The position numbers were made by a program, and so were the translations under genes. This document shows positions 7,459 through 17,289 of a stretch of DNA of 64,000 bases, piece after piece; position 1 is the first letter of the stretch, and the number at the start of each line of letters is the position of its first letter. The DNA is taken from NCBI GenBank assembly GCA_003220225.1, contig QHRU01000039.1, forward strand, positions 57,128 to 121,127, written 5' to 3'. Under the pieces are notes generated by a model. That model was not told where the DNA came from. It saw nothing but the letters and a program-made list of their open reading frames with translations, and searched no databases. The DNA is from Candidatus Rokuibacteriota bacterium (GTDB taxonomy: Bacteria > Methylomirabilota > Methylomirabilia > Rokubacteriales > CSP1-6).

Positions 7459-10362
7459 CTAGCGCGTCGCGCGCTCCGCCCCCTGCAACTCGTCCGTCAA
7501 CGCGGCCGCGACGCGGGCGTACTCCGCCTTGAGGCTCTCGAGGACGGCGCTGGCGGACGTCAGCGTGTTGGCGCGACCCAGCGCCTCCAGCTCCTTGCAG
7601 TACGCCGACAGCTTCAGCGCTCCGACGTTCGCGCTGCTCGACTTGAGGCTGTGCGCGGCCCGGTGCATGGCCAGGGCATCGTCCCGCGAGAGTGCCCCGG
7701 ACATGGCGGCCAGGAGTTCCGGGCTGGCGCTGAGGAAGGCGCTGAGCACCTTCTCCAGCACGTCCGGCCGGCCAGGTCGTCGCAGCTTCCGGAGCGCATC
7801 GAGCACCTTGCGATCGAGCACGGGCTCGCGGGGCTTGGCCGGCGCGCCGCTGGCCTCGGACATCCCTGCGGCGGCGGGGCCGGCGGCCGCCGCCGGCGCC
7901 GTGGGGACGGGCGCCTGCGTATCGACGGACAACCAGCGGACCAGCCGGGCGTGCAGCTGGCCGAACGTAAACGGCTTGCTGAGATACTCGTCCATTCCGG
8001 CAGCGAAGCACGCCTCGGCGTCCTTCGCGAACGCATTCGCCGTGAGGGCGACGATGGGGAGATGCCCGCCGGTGCGCGCCTCGCGCTTCCGAATGGCTCG
8101 CGTCGCCGCCAGGCCGTCCATCTCGGGCATCTGCATGTCCATCAACACGATGTCGAAGACCGGGTGCTCCAGGGCGGCCAGGACTTCCACACCGCTGGCC
8201 ACGACGGTCACCCCACAGCCAAGGCTCTCGAGCATGCTCGTGGCGACTTCCTGGTTCACCGGGTTGTCCTCGGCGAGTAACACGCGCCCGGTCAGCCGCG
8301 GCAGCGCCGACGCGAGGTTCGGCCGCGGGTGCCGCAGGACGGATGCATCGTCTGTTGCTTCCGCCGTGACCATCCGCAGCGTCTGAAGAAGCTGAGCGGT
8401 CCAGATGGGCTTGGTCAGGCAGTGGGCGACGCCGATCCGGCCGGCCTCCGCGGAGTCCACCCCGACCGAGGTCAGCATGACCAGGCGCGCCGTCGCCAAC
8501 GAGGGCTCGGCCTTGATGGCGCGCACCAGCGTCAGGCCGTCCATCTCCGGCATCTGGTGGTCGACGAGCACGACGCGATACGGCGCGCGCTGAGACGCCG
8601 CGTCCACGAGTACCGTGAGTGCCTCGGCACCGCTGCCCAGGCTGCGACAGTTCATGCCCCACGCCATGCACTGCGCGTGCAGGATCTCGCGGTTGGTGGC
8701 GTTGTCGTCGACGATGAGCACCCGAATGCCCGACAGATCGACCGTGCGCGCCCCATCCGTCAGCGCGGTGTCCACGACGCCGAGCCGCGCGGTGAACCAG
8801 AAGCTGGAGCCCTCCCCGGGGATGCTCTCCACGCCGATGCGCCCATCCATCATCTCCACCAGTCGCCTGGCGATCGCCAGGCCCAGTCCGGTGCCACCGT
8901 ACTGTCGCGTCGTCGACCCGTCGCCCTGGACGAACGACTCGAAGATCTTCTCGCGGACCTGCGGATTCACCCCGATGCCGGTGTCGCGGACTTCGAAGCG
9001 AACCAACACGTTCTGGGCCGAGGATTCCAGGACGCTGACCTGGAGGACCACCTCGCCGTCGGGTGTGAACTTGACGGCGTTGTTGATCAGATTGGTGAGG
9101 ATCTGACGCAGCCGGAGCGCGTCGCCGATCACGGCGGCGGGCACGCGCTCGTCCAGCTTGCAGATGAGCTCCAGGCCTTTGCGGTGCGCTCGCTCGGCAA
9201 ACAGGTCCACCGTTTCTTCGACCAGCAGCCGCAGGTCGCAGTGCGCCCGCTCAAGCTCGAGCCGGCCGGCCTCGATCTTGGAGATGTCGAGGATGTCGTT
9301 GATGATGCTGAGCAGCAGCTCGCCCGACTGGCGCGCCATCGTGGCGAACTGGCGCTGCCGCGGGGTGAGCTCCGTGGTGAGCAGGAGCTCGCTCATGCCG
9401 AGCACGCCGTTCATCGGCGTCCGGAGCTCGTGGCTCATGCTCGCCAGGAACTGGCTCTTGTAGCGGCTGGCCGTCTCGGCGACCTCCCGCGCCCGCTCGA
9501 GCTCGACGGCGCGCCCCGCCAGCTCCCGAGCCTGCGCGTCCGAGACTTCTTTCGCCTTCATCAGCTCGGCGAGCATCGTCCGCTGCTGCTGCTCGTAGGC
9601 TTCGAGCTGCGTGCCCATCTCGTCGACGCGCACGCCCAGCTGGCCCATGTCGTCCCGGAAGCGGCTGTTGATCCGATAGGCGAAGTTCCCCGCCCCGAAC
9701 TCGCGGGTGGCGCGCAGGACCGTGCTCAGATGGCGCTTGCATGCGCGACTCAGCAGGACGCTCACCACGAAGCCGGCCACGACGGAGAGCCCGGCGGCGA
9801 GACTGAGCGCGCGTCTGCTGGCCGTCGCCGATTCGACGATGCCCCGGTTCGTCGACTCGATGAGCTCTGAGGTGCGATAGCTGTAGTAGGCCGCGCGGTC
9901 CACCGCGTCGTCGATGATCAGGGCGATGTCCGCCGCCGCCTTGGCCGCGGTTTCCTGGGCCGGATGCCTGGCCCCCGACTCCACGAAGACGTAGAGGGCG
10001 GTGCGGAACCGTACCTCCTCCTCCTTCAGCTTGGTCACGCCCTCGTGCTCTGTCGAGGTCAGCGGCAGCGCGTGGAGCTGGGCGAGGATGCCGCGAATGG
10101 TGTTGAGCTGCTGGGCGAGCTCGGGAAGCTGTTCGCGCAGCTTGTCTTGTTGGCGGTACTGGTGAAAGTCCGACCCGACCATGGCGAACCGCAGCGCCAT
10201 CTGCGTGAAGTGCCGCTCCTTCACCTCCTGCGTGTCCACCTTGTGCTGCATCGTCGTGGTCACGCGGCCGATGCCCACGACCGTGAACACCGCGCCCAGG
10301 AGCATGATGCCCACCAGCGCCCCGAAGCCCAGCTTTTGCGCCGTGCCGAACGACACGTTCAT
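7459..10362 (-). CDS. Hybrid sensor histidine kinase (HAMP-HisKA-HATPase-REC-REC-HPt)
   Basis: A 967-residue BarA/GacS-like multi-step kinase. Order: membrane helix (about 11-32), helical periplasmic sensor (33-185), second helix (186-205), HAMP (206-260), coiled coil, HisKA with phospho-His311 in SMSHELRTP, HATPase with N427 and the DTGIG and GGTGLGLAI boxes, first receiver (Asp601), second receiver (Asp742) and C-terminal HPt with His904 in AAHSLKSSS. All phosphorelay residues are present. It is the last gene of a six-gene operon, and its start overlaps the upstream stop by 4 bases. The neighbours suggest it senses a periplasmic redox or phosphate-related signal delivered by the haem-binding and PstS-like proteins. 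Confidence 0.93.
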   Translation of the reverse strand: MNVSFGTAQKLGFGALVGIMLLGAVFTVVGIGRVTTTMQHKVDTQEVKERHFTQMALRFAMVGSDFHQYRQQDKLREQLPELAQQLNTIRGILAQLHALPLTSTEHEGVTKLKEEEVRFRTALYVFVESGARHPAQETAAKAAADIALIIDDAVDRAAYYSYRTSELIESTNRGIVESATASRRALSLAAGLSVVAGFVVSVLLSRACKRHLSTVLRATREFGAGNFAYRINSRFRDDMGQLGVRVDEMGTQLEAYEQQQRTMLAELMKAKEVSDAQARELAGRAVELERAREVAETASRYKSQFLASMSHELRTPMNGVLGMSELLLTTELTPRQRQFATMARQSGELLLSIINDILDISKIEAGRLELERAHCDLRLLVEETVDLFAERAHRKGLELICKLDERVPAAVIGDALRLRQILTNLINNAVKFTPDGEVVLQVSVLESSAQNVLVRFEVRDTGIGVNPQVREKIFESFVQGDGSTTRQYGGTGLGLAIARRLVEMMDGRIGVESIPGEGSSFWFTARLGVVDTALTDGARTVDLSGIRVLIVDDNATNREILHAQCMAWGMNCRSLGSGAEALTVLVDAASQRAPYRVVLVDHQMPEMDGLTLVRAIKAEPSLATARLVMLTSVGVDSAEAGRIGVAHCLTKPIWTAQLLQTLRMVTAEATDDASVLRHPRPNLASALPRLTGRVLLAEDNPVNQEVATSMLESLGCGVTVVASGVEVLAALEHPVFDIVLMDMQMPEMDGLAATRAIRKREARTGGHLPIVALTANAFAKDAEACFAAGMDEYLSKPFTFGQLHARLVRWLSVDTQAPVPTAPAAAAGPAAAGMSEASGAPAKPREPVLDRKVLDALRKLRRPGRPDVLEKVLSAFLSASPELLAAMSGALSRDDALAMHRAAHSLKSSSANVGALKLSAYCKELEALGRANTLTSASAVLESLKAEYARVAAALTDELQGAERATR

Positions 10363-11405
10363 CGGCCGGCGCTCCGCGGAATCGACAGCAGGAGGCGATC
10401 AAAGACGTCGCCGGTGCGGTACATCGCCTGGGACCACTCCGGGTGCGGCGTGTCGTACGCGATGGCGTAACAGGCGACGCCGAAGAGATAGACCCCGCCG
10501 GGAGCAAAGGCGACGTCGTCGTCGTGGCCCGTCCGGAGCTTCCGTGCGAACTCGATGGTCCACTGCCCGTTCGCCCACGTCCCCTTCGCCCGGACGTCGG
10601 CGCGGCTCCCCTGGGGCTGCTGCGGAACATACTTTTCGACTTTGTCGCCCTGATACCGGAAGAAGAACTTCTCCTCCCAGGCGGCCGTTCCGGCGTCGGC
10701 GACCCGGCGGAGATACAGCGCGTCGTTCCTGGATGTCTGGATCTTGACGGCGTCCCGCCCGGGTGTGGTCGTCACGCTCTGCCACTTGTCGTCCGCGTAG
10801 CCGGACGGATTGGTCCGGCGCGCCTTCCAGAACCAGATGTCCCCGCGATGCGGCTCGGGATCGCGCAGGTCGAGCCGCACGTCGTTGCCCGACATGCTCC
10901 ACTTGAAGAGGAACACGTCCTCGCGGTCGGGGCCCTCCCCGTACACCTGCTCCTTGGGGTCCCAGGTCCACGTCTTGTGCGTCACCGACGGGACGTCCTT
11001 CGGGAAGGTGACCAGGAAGAACACTTCCTCTCGCGTGAAGACCGACTTGAGGGTGATGGCGCGCTGCGACGAATAGTCGAGGGTCGTGATCCCGGGCACG
11101 GATTTCCACACGGGCTCCTCCGCGCGTCCATCGATGACGGGCGCCACGGCGGTGGGATGCGACACCAGCGTCATCTCCTGGGGCGGGCGCTTGACCGGCA
11201 CGTAGCCCTGAAATCGATCGGGTGTCTCGGACGTCGTCGACGAAGCCTGGGGCAGCGGGCTGGCGGGTTGCGTCGGCGGCGCCGCCTCGGCCAGGCCGGG
11301 CTCCGCCGGCCGCTCGCGTGTCGTCCGCGCGCCTTCGCTCTGAAAGCCCGCGGCGCCGAGCGCGGCGAGCAGGACCACGGTGATCGACCTGGCTCGGAGT
11401 CTCAT
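10359..11405 (-). CDS. Exported ethylbenzene-dehydrogenase-like haem-binding protein
   Basis: A 348-residue protein with a Sec signal peptide (hydrophobic core about 8-20), a Pro/Ala/Thr-rich linker (25-75), and a domain of the ethylbenzene dehydrogenase gamma / DMSO-reductase-type haem-binding family. Landmarks are [47 protein letters not shown] and the C-terminal [11 protein letters not shown]. This fold binds haem b through Met and Lys or similar ligands in known members. The same domain recurs in the cytochrome b561 fusion of this operon. It probably works in the periplasm as a haem sensor or electron carrier next to the kinase; no molybdopterin partner is present. Confidence 0.8.
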   Translation of the reverse strand: MRLRARSITVVLLAALGAAGFQSEGARTTRERPAEPGLAEAAPPTQPASPLPQASSTTSETPDRFQGYVPVKRPPQEMTLVSHPTAVAPVIDGRAEEPVWKSVPGITTLDYSSQRAITLKSVFTREEVFFLVTFPKDVPSVTHKTWTWDPKEQVYGEGPDREDVFLFKWSMSGNDVRLDLRDPEPHRGDIWFWKARRTNPSGYADDKWQSVTTTPGRDAVKIQTSRNDALYLRRVADAGTAAWEEKFFFRYQGDKVEKYVPQQPQGSRADVRAKGTWANGQWTIEFARKLRTGHDDDVAFAPGGVYLFGVACYAIAYDTPHPEWSQAMYRTGDVFDRLLLSIPRSAGR

Positions 11406-11430
11406 GGTCGTTTCGTCTCCTCTCTGGCTT

Positions 11431-12135
11431 CTACCGACCTCCGAACCAATCTTTGAGGGTCGTCATCCATCCCTGTCCCAACCGGCGGGCCTCCGCTTGC
11501 CACGCTTCCGGCGCCATCATCCCCACGTAGACGAACTGCCCGTTTCCGGTGGGCTTGAAGACGTGGGCGACGCCCTCGGGCTTTGGCCAGATCCCCACCG
11601 CCTCTTGGAGGTTCGCCGTGTGCGAGACCATGGCCGTATTCGTGCCCGGCGGCGGCGGCGTTGCGAGCAGGGTCAGGAGCTGCGAGGTCACCGTCACGCG
11701 GTCCGCCGAGCGCAGGTGAATGGCGAAGTGGAGCGCTTTGGCCTTTTCGGCTTTCCCGAAGATGTTCCTCGCCGTCTCCACGCACCGGCAATACGGACTG
11801 GAGTACACCTGTCCGGTCGGGATCCGGAGCTGTCGAAACGCCTCACCGATCCTCTTCGTCTGGGCCCGACCCTCGTCCGATAGATTGCGCTGGAGCTGGC
11901 ACTTGTCGAGGTCGGCGTCGGCCACGTCCTTCTCGCCGAAGTCGCTGGTGGCTCCATGCCGGAAATAGATGATGTGGCCGCCCTTCTGCAGTTCCTTGAC
12001 CAGCGCCGTTCCGGTCAGTCGGGGCTGCGTCTCACCGACGAGCTGCCCGGCGAGCGCCAGGCCGGAGAGGCCGAGGAGCCACAGACCGATGCTGAGCTGC
12101 ACGATGATCCGGAAGCCCGACCCGCGGATGTTCAT
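11431..12135 (-). CDS. Exported histidine phosphatase superfamily protein
   Basis: Encodes 234 residues with a signal peptide (hydrophobic core about 10-28, ALA-G cut near 29). It is followed by a branch-2-like histidine phosphatase domain: IIYFRHGATS (Arg59, nucleophile His60), SSPYCRCVETA and the second active-site His in MVSHTANLQE. The domain occurs in phosphoglycerate mutase-like phosphatases and in periplasmic proteins that dephosphorylate small phosphate compounds or proteins. It lies 25 bases before the haem-binding gene and 19 bases after the PstS-like gene, within the signalling operon. A role in producing or sensing free phosphate is an inference. Confidence 0.82.
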   Translation of the reverse strand: MNIRGSGFRIIVQLSIGLWLLGLSGLALAGQLVGETQPRLTGTALVKELQKGGHIIYFRHGATSDFGEKDVADADLDKCQLQRNLSDEGRAQTKRIGEAFRQLRIPTGQVYSSPYCRCVETARNIFGKAEKAKALHFAIHLRSADRVTVTSQLLTLLATPPPPGTNTAMVSHTANLQEAVGIWPKPEGVAHVFKPTGNGQFVYVGMMAPEAWQAEARRLGQGWMTTLKDWFGGR

Positions 12136-12154
12136 GGTGTCCCCCGTGCCTTCC

Positions 12155-12976
12155 TTACTTCGTCACGGGCACATGGCCCGTCTTGCGCATGATGTCCCGC
12201 GCCGGCTCGGTCTCCACGTAGTCGAGAAACGCCCGGGTGCCGGGGGAGAGCTCGTCTCTGTGGACGAATCCCAGGCCGATACCGAGCGGGTAGGCCGACG
12301 CGGTCGCCGGCGTGCCGTCGAGCGTCACGGCCTGATAACCGTGGAGCACGACTTCGCTGAGCGGCATGAAGCCGATGGCGCCGCGAAAGGTCTTCATCGA
12401 GGCGACGAGGTCGGCATTGTGCTCGTTGAAATGCGCCTTCGGTGTCACCTGCAGCTCCGCGAAGCAGCGGAGGTTCTTGCGGATGGTCTGGAGGTTCGAG
12501 CCGTCCGGACGCCCCTGAACGTCGATGAGCAGGTCGTGGCCGCCGACCTCTTTCCAGTTGGTGACGCGGCCACTGAAGATGTCGCAGATCTGCTGCTGGC
12601 TCAGGTCACGGACGCCGGTTTCGCGGCTGACCACGAAGGCCACGGGCACGCGGGCGAATTCCAGGTACTTGAACTCGCCGTACTTGGCGACTTCCGCGGC
12701 ATTCGGCAGCCGGGAGACGCGACCGATGGGCGACTCCTCCGTGCCCACGACCCGGACGCCGCCATCCGAGCCGATCGAGTTCGGCACGGTCACCTGCCGG
12801 CCGGGATACTGCGCGGCGTAGCTCTGGGCGAGGGCGCGCAGGAGGTCCTGGCTGTCGCCGGTGCCCGGGAGCGTGACGGCCTCGAGCTCTGCCGCTCGCG
12901 CCTGGGGCGGGCAGACGGACAGCGCGGCAAGGATGATGCCCGCGGCGACCGCGTGGAAGCGCATGCGTGCTTTCAT
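12155..12976 (-). CDS. PstS-like periplasmic substrate-binding protein
   Basis: A 273-residue exported protein: signal peptide to about residue 28 (PQARAAE), then a phosphate-binding-protein-like (PBP domain) fold. Typical elements are LPGTGDSQDLLRAL, SIGSDGGVRVVG, IGRVSR, QQICDIFSGRVTNWKEVGG, RPDGSNLQT and GAIGFMPLSEV. PstS proteins bind phosphate, but no PstCAB genes are here, so this orphan is more likely a ligand-presenting sensor component. It starts 12 bases after the cytochrome gene. The ligand could be phosphate or another oxyanion. Confidence 0.82.
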   Translation of the reverse strand: MKARMRFHAVAAGIILAALSVCPPQARAAELEAVTLPGTGDSQDLLRALAQSYAAQYPGRQVTVPNSIGSDGGVRVVGTEESPIGRVSRLPNAAEVAKYGEFKYLEFARVPVAFVVSRETGVRDLSQQQICDIFSGRVTNWKEVGGHDLLIDVQGRPDGSNLQTIRKNLRCFAELQVTPKAHFNEHNADLVASMKTFRGAIGFMPLSEVVLHGYQAVTLDGTPATASAYPLGIGLGFVHRDELSPGTRAFLDYVETEPARDIMRKTGHVPVTK

Positions 12977-12988
12977 GGCTCGGTCTCC

Positions 12989-14851
12989 TTATCTTTCCAG
13001 GACGACGCGCACGGGCCTGATGTGCTCACCGTGCCGTGTCTGCGTCCGGTTGTAGATGGCGACGCTGAGATAGACGGGCCGATCGAGTGAGAACGCCACG
13101 TCGTACTTGCTCTTCGTGTCGAGCGCGCGACGGGTCTCCAGCGTCCAGCGGCCCATGCGCCAGCTCGCCTGCGCCCTGATGTGAGCGCGATCACCCTGGA
13201 AGGGCTCGAGGATGATGTTCGGGATGAGCGCGCCGACCGGATAGGTGTCCGCGGCCGCGGTGTAGGGGATGCCCTGCGCCTTGTCGATCCACCAGGTCGC
13301 GTCGTGGTCCGACTCGGTCGGGTCGGCGCTCAGGATGACGGCGCGGCGGGCGGGCAGCATCTTGGGACGGACGAAGGTCTCCGCCAGGGGCTTCGTGGGA
13401 TCCAGCTTCTCGAAGTTGTACGCATACCCGCCGCCCGGGCTCGGGTCGGCGTAGTAGCCGCCCATGTACCGCTCACCTGGCTTCAGCTGGGCCGGGATTG
13501 GATCAGGCCCTCGGAAGTGCTGATCGTCCATGAACCCGGGCTCGCCCGTCGCGATCCCCATCGGGTTGGTGCGAACGGCCTTCCAGTGCCAGACGTCGCC
13601 CACCTCTCCGTTCGTGTAGTGGACGCCGTGCTTCTCGCCTTTCGCGGCGTGCGGGCCGACCCCGAGGTGACAGGTGGCTGCGCAGCTGCCGTTGGGCACG
13701 TCGGTGAGGTACGCGGAGAGCTTGTCCTCGTAGTAGACGTTCTCGTCAGCACGGTCGAACGCGGTTTGAAGGACCTTCCAGCCCTTCTCCGTCTTTTGAA
13801 GCGGGAAGCGCTTGAAGCTGGCGTCGGGATCGTCCCACTGGAACAGGAAGTAGATCTGCCGGCCGTCGTGGACGGCCTTGACCGTGACGTCGACGTACCC
13901 GTCCCGCTCGTTCACGCCCTTGACGTTGCGAATGACGACCGCGCGTGCCTCCTGCCAGACGGGCTCGTTCGCCTCGCCGTCGAGTCGCGGCGCCTGCTTC
14001 GCGCTGATGTGCTTGACGGTCAGCGTCGTCGGGAGACTGTTCCAGAGGTAGATGCCCCCGATCACGGGGACGATCACAGCGACGCTGACGAGCCCGGCCC
14101 GGACGTGTGAGCGATACAGCTGGGCCTTGAAGATCGCCCAGAAGCGTCCGAAGAACCATTGCATCACCACGTGCAGCACGACCAGGGGCAACAGGCTGTA
14201 CGCCGTCAGCCCGTGCAACAGCCGCGTCGACCCATACCCGCCGAGCGCCGTCGACAGGCCCCAGTCGAGCCGGTACATCGCGATGCCCGTCACGACCATC
14301 ACGGCGATGCAGAGAAAGAAGAGCCAGTAGATGATGACGTTGGCGCACCAGAGCGCGGGCTTGTCGCGCCAGAAGCGCCGCGTCCGCACGCCGGTGGACA
14401 GGTTCTGGAGATCTTGTCTCGTCACCCGCAGCCGGGTCGTGGTCCGTGACCGGACGAGGTATCCGACGTAGACGCCGGCGACGAGTAGCATGAGGAATGG
14501 GAGCACCACGTGGAGCGAGATGAGGTCGACGCCGAGCAGCGTGCCCTTCGGCGAGATCGCCGCGAGCAGCGCTCCCCACACGCCGTCGGCGCCTCCGAGT
14601 CGACTGTCGACGTACCCCCAGCCGATCCGCATGCCCGACAGGAGGCTCAGGGCCATGAGAGTCGTCATGCTCCAGTGGCAGACGGTGACGAAGAGCTGGG
14701 TCTTCGGGCTTCTCGCGACCCTTCGCCGCTCGCGCGCCGGCGGAGCCGGCGGCACGGCGTCGAGCGCAAGCGCGTCGAGTGCGCCCGCCGCCTCTTCGCC
14801 GAACGGCGGCGGTACGAGCTCTGTCTCCGGCGCCGCCGTCGGGACGGTCAC
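12989..14851 (-). CDS. Cytochrome b561-type membrane protein fused to haem-binding domain
   Basis: From a GTG at 14851 (site GAGGAGCGGATC just before it, GTGA overlap with the upstream stop) the protein has 620 residues. About residues 50-275 hold five membrane helices with candidate haem b ligands His59, His114, His213 and His227, like formate-dehydrogenase/cytochrome b561 subunits. From about 280 a periplasmic domain of the ethylbenzene-dehydrogenase haem-binding type follows (LDGEANEPVWQEARAV, YFLFQWDDPD, VWHWKAVRTNP). It contains a cysteine motif CAATCH (Cys390, Cys394, His395), a C-x3-CH variant of the haem c site. It could pass electrons between the quinone pool and periplasmic haem. 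Confidence 0.85.
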   Translation of the reverse strand: MTVPTAAPETELVPPPFGEEAAGALDALALDAVPPAPPARERRRVARSPKTQLFVTVCHWSMTTLMALSLLSGMRIGWGYVDSRLGGADGVWGALLAAISPKGTLLGVDLISLHVVLPFLMLLVAGVYVGYLVRSRTTTRLRVTRQDLQNLSTGVRTRRFWRDKPALWCANVIIYWLFFLCIAVMVVTGIAMYRLDWGLSTALGGYGSTRLLHGLTAYSLLPLVVLHVVMQWFFGRFWAIFKAQLYRSHVRAGLVSVAVIVPVIGGIYLWNSLPTTLTVKHISAKQAPRLDGEANEPVWQEARAVVIRNVKGVNERDGYVDVTVKAVHDGRQIYFLFQWDDPDASFKRFPLQKTEKGWKVLQTAFDRADENVYYEDKLSAYLTDVPNGSCAATCHLGVGPHAAKGEKHGVHYTNGEVGDVWHWKAVRTNPMGIATGEPGFMDDQHFRGPDPIPAQLKPGERYMGGYYADPSPGGGYAYNFEKLDPTKPLAETFVRPKMLPARRAVILSADPTESDHDATWWIDKAQGIPYTAAADTYPVGALIPNIILEPFQGDRAHIRAQASWRMGRWTLETRRALDTKSKYDVAFSLDRPVYLSVAIYNRTQTRHGEHIRPVRVVLER

Positions 14852-17007
14852 GATCCGCTCCTCGGCAGAGGTGCTGCGTGCGTGGCCGTCGAAGCCTGCA
14901 GCCGCCGTGTCAAGTCCTCGGCGCTCAGGGGCGGGCTGATGAAGTACCCCTGTAGATACTGGCACCCCAGGGAAACGAGGAATTCTGCCTGGTCCTGGCT
15001 CTCGACGCCGACGGCGACGCACTCGAGCCGGAGGGCGCCCGCCATGGCGACGATCGCGGTCGACAACGCGGCATCCTGAGAATCGGTCAACACGTTGTGG
15101 ACGAAGGATCGGTCGATCTTGACGCGATCGATCGGCAGCCGGGTCAGGCAGCTCAGTGACGAATATCCCGTCCCGAAGTCGTCGACCGCGATGCGGAACC
15201 CTTTCGCCCGCAGCGCCCGGATCGTGGCGACGTTTTCACCGGTCGACTCCATCACTACGCCTTCGGTGATCTCGAGCTCGAGCAGCGCCGGAGACAGCCC
15301 GGCGGCCTCGACGGTCTGCTCGATCATCGCCCGCAGATCGCTCCGCTTGAACTGCCGGGCCGACAGGTTGATTGCCACCCGCAACGGCCCGTGCCCCGCG
15401 TTGTTCCAGGCCTTGGCCTGGGCGCACGCCTCCCGCACGATCCACTCCCCGATCGGGACGATCAGCCCGGTCTCTTCGGCCAGGGCGACGAAGATCTCCG
15501 GAGCGAGGAGCCCCCGGCTGGGGTGCTGCCAGCGGAGGAGCGCCTCCGCGCCGGTGACGTAACCGGTGCGGCTGTCGACCTGGGGCTGGAAATAGAGGCG
15601 GAACTGATCCTCCTCCAGGGCGCGGTGCAGCTCGGTCTCCAGCGTGAGCCGCTCGATCGCGGTGGCGTTCATCGACAGGTCGTAGAACTGGTGGTCATCC
15701 CGGCCCCGCTCCTTGGCGTGGTACATCGCCGCGTCCGCGTTGCGGAGCAGCGTGTCGACGTCGTGCCCGTCGTTGGGAAACAGGCTGATCCCGATGGTGG
15801 CCGTGACGACGATCTCGTGGCCCTCCACGGTCAGCGGCTCGCGGATCGCCCGAAGGATGCGCCGGGCGACCCTGTCGGCGTCGAGCGGGTGAGGCAGGTC
15901 GGTCAGGACGACGATGAACTCGTCACCGCCGAGCCGTCCGATGACCGGAGAGCTCGGCTCGTCCGCCTCGCCGGCCGAGCCCACCACGTCGCTCCCCCGG
16001 ACGCAGGTGCGGAGCCGTTCGGTGATTCGCTGGAGCAGGCGGTCGCCGACGGCGTGTCCCAGGCTGTCGTTGATGCGCTTGAAGTGGTCGAGGTCGACGA
16101 AGAGCGTGGCCACGACGCGACTCGCTCGCCGTGCCCTCGCCAGCGCTGCGCCGAGCTGGTCGACAACGAGTCGTCGATTCGCGAGCGTGGTGAGCTCATC
16201 GTAGTTCGCCAGGTACCGGGCCCGCTCCTCGGCTTCCTTGCGCTCGGTGATGTCCTGGATGGTCCCGACGACCCGCGCGGGCTCGGCGAGCTCGTCGAGC
16301 AGGATCTCGGCATTCTCGTGCATGAACCGTACGGTGTCGTCGGCCCACAGGACGCGAAAGTCGACGCGGGAGGTTTTCTTGTCGCTCACCGCCGCCCGGG
16401 CGGTCCGCACCGCGTCGCGGTCGTCGGGATGCACATACTCGAGCGCCGCGTCGAGATTGGCCACGAGCGTGCCGGCCGGCAGCCCGAAAATCTCCGAGAG
16501 CTGCTCCGACCAGTGGAAGTCCCCGGTCCCGAGGTCCTGCTCCCAGTGGCCGAGCCGCGCGATGCGCTGCGCGCTGGCCAGCCGCGCCTCACTCTGTCGA
16601 AGTGCCTCGAACGCGCGCTTCGCGCGCAGCAGGTAACGGACGCGATGGGTCAGCAGCTGCCACGGGATCGGCTTCGTCGCAAAGTCCGCGGCGCCGGCCT
16701 CGAACGCGCGGGCGATCGCCTCGACGTCTTCCATCCCCGTGAGCATCAGCACGGGGACGTCGAGACCACCGGGCAGATTCCGCAGCGACTTGCACGCCTG
16801 GAAGCCGTCCATGCCCGGCATCAGCGCATCCATGACGACGAGGTCGGGCCGGTGCGTCTCGAAGATGGAGAGAGCCTTGTCGCCGCAGTCCGCTTCGATG
16901 ACGGAAAAGCCCTCGACCGCCAGGGCTTCGTGAACCAGGGTGCGGCCGACGAGGTCGTCGTCGACCACCAGAACCACCGGTGCTTCCCGCCTCGCGATCT
17001 GATCCAT
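14848..17007 (-). CDS. Response regulator with PAS, GGDEF and EAL domains (cyclic-di-GMP turnover)
   Basis: 719 residues from the ATG at 17007, preceded by GGAGAGG. Domain order: receiver (phospho-Asp60 in VVMDALMPG), PAS with PAC tail (about 140-260, ending IQDITERKEAEE), GGDEF (GGDEF at 360-364) and EAL (EAL at 488-490). The EAL domain retains EITEG, DDFGTGYSS and KIDRSFV, though the usual AEGVE reads VGVES. An inhibitory-site-like RGSD is separated from GGDEF by an insertion of about a dozen residues. The enzyme could both make and degrade cyclic-di-GMP. It is the first gene of the operon and could be the output of the hybrid kinase encoded last. Confidence 0.92.
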   Translation of the reverse strand: MDQIARREAPVVLVVDDDLVGRTLVHEALAVEGFSVIEADCGDKALSIFETHRPDLVVMDALMPGMDGFQACKSLRNLPGGLDVPVLMLTGMEDVEAIARAFEAGAADFATKPIPWQLLTHRVRYLLRAKRAFEALRQSEARLASAQRIARLGHWEQDLGTGDFHWSEQLSEIFGLPAGTLVANLDAALEYVHPDDRDAVRTARAAVSDKKTSRVDFRVLWADDTVRFMHENAEILLDELAEPARVVGTIQDITERKEAEERARYLANYDELTTLANRRLVVDQLGAALARARRASRVVATLFVDLDHFKRINDSLGHAVGDRLLQRITERLRTCVRGSDVVGSAGEADEPSSPVIGRLGGDEFIVVLTDLPHPLDADRVARRILRAIREPLTVEGHEIVVTATIGISLFPNDGHDVDTLLRNADAAMYHAKERGRDDHQFYDLSMNATAIERLTLETELHRALEEDQFRLYFQPQVDSRTGYVTGAEALLRWQHPSRGLLAPEIFVALAEETGLIVPIGEWIVREACAQAKAWNNAGHGPLRVAINLSARQFKRSDLRAMIEQTVEAAGLSPALLELEITEGVVMESTGENVATIRALRAKGFRIAVDDFGTGYSSLSCLTRLPIDRVKIDRSFVHNVLTDSQDAALSTAIVAMAGALRLECVAVGVESQDQAEFLVSLGCQYLQGYFISPPLSAEDLTRRLQASTATHAAPLPRSGS

Positions 17008-17117
17008 CGGCCTCTCCCCGTGCGACAAGCGTCTTGGGCAGACCGCCTGTACCGTAGCTGGGGAACGCAAGGGGCGGACCAATCCGGACCAGGTTGTAAC
17101 AGGCTGGAATCACGATA

Positions 17118-17147
17118 TTATTAGCTTTGCGTGCCGGATGGGCTCAA
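17118..17147 (-). promoter_or_regulatory. Candidate promoter of the signalling operon
   Basis: On the minus strand TTGAGC (17142-17147) and TAATAA (17118-17123) are separated by 18 bases, about 110 bases upstream of the operon's first ATG. The AT-rich -10 region stands out in this GC-rich sequence. The 110-base leader has no obvious further signal. Confidence 0.45.
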
Positions 17148-17220
17148 TCCTCAGCGGCGGATTGATAGCCACCTGGTGAGAAACTGTCCAGGCGGCGACC
17201 GCCGGTCAGGCGCCTAGTCG

Positions 17221-17289
17221 GCGGCCTTGCCCTCCGAGAACCGGGGGGCCTCCATGTGGGGGAGGTTGTCGACGTCGAGGCGCGCGGCG
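17221..17289 (-). pseudogene. Remnant of an mqnC-like gene
   Basis: Read on the minus strand, this stretch gives AARLDVDNLPHMEAPRFSEG, which lines up with AARLYLDNFPHVQASWFSEG of the intact mqnC (coded at about 17928-17985). The DNA similarity is also obvious by eye. No start or remainder of the gene is present. It is fused head-on to an mqnD-like remnant; the two share the bases CGCGCGGCG at 17281-17289. Confidence 0.7.

Noticed and set aside
13181..14110. Plus-strand ORF opposite the cytochrome gene
   Set aside because: Low-complexity antisense frame; the cytochrome domains and the ribosome-binding site are on the minus strand.
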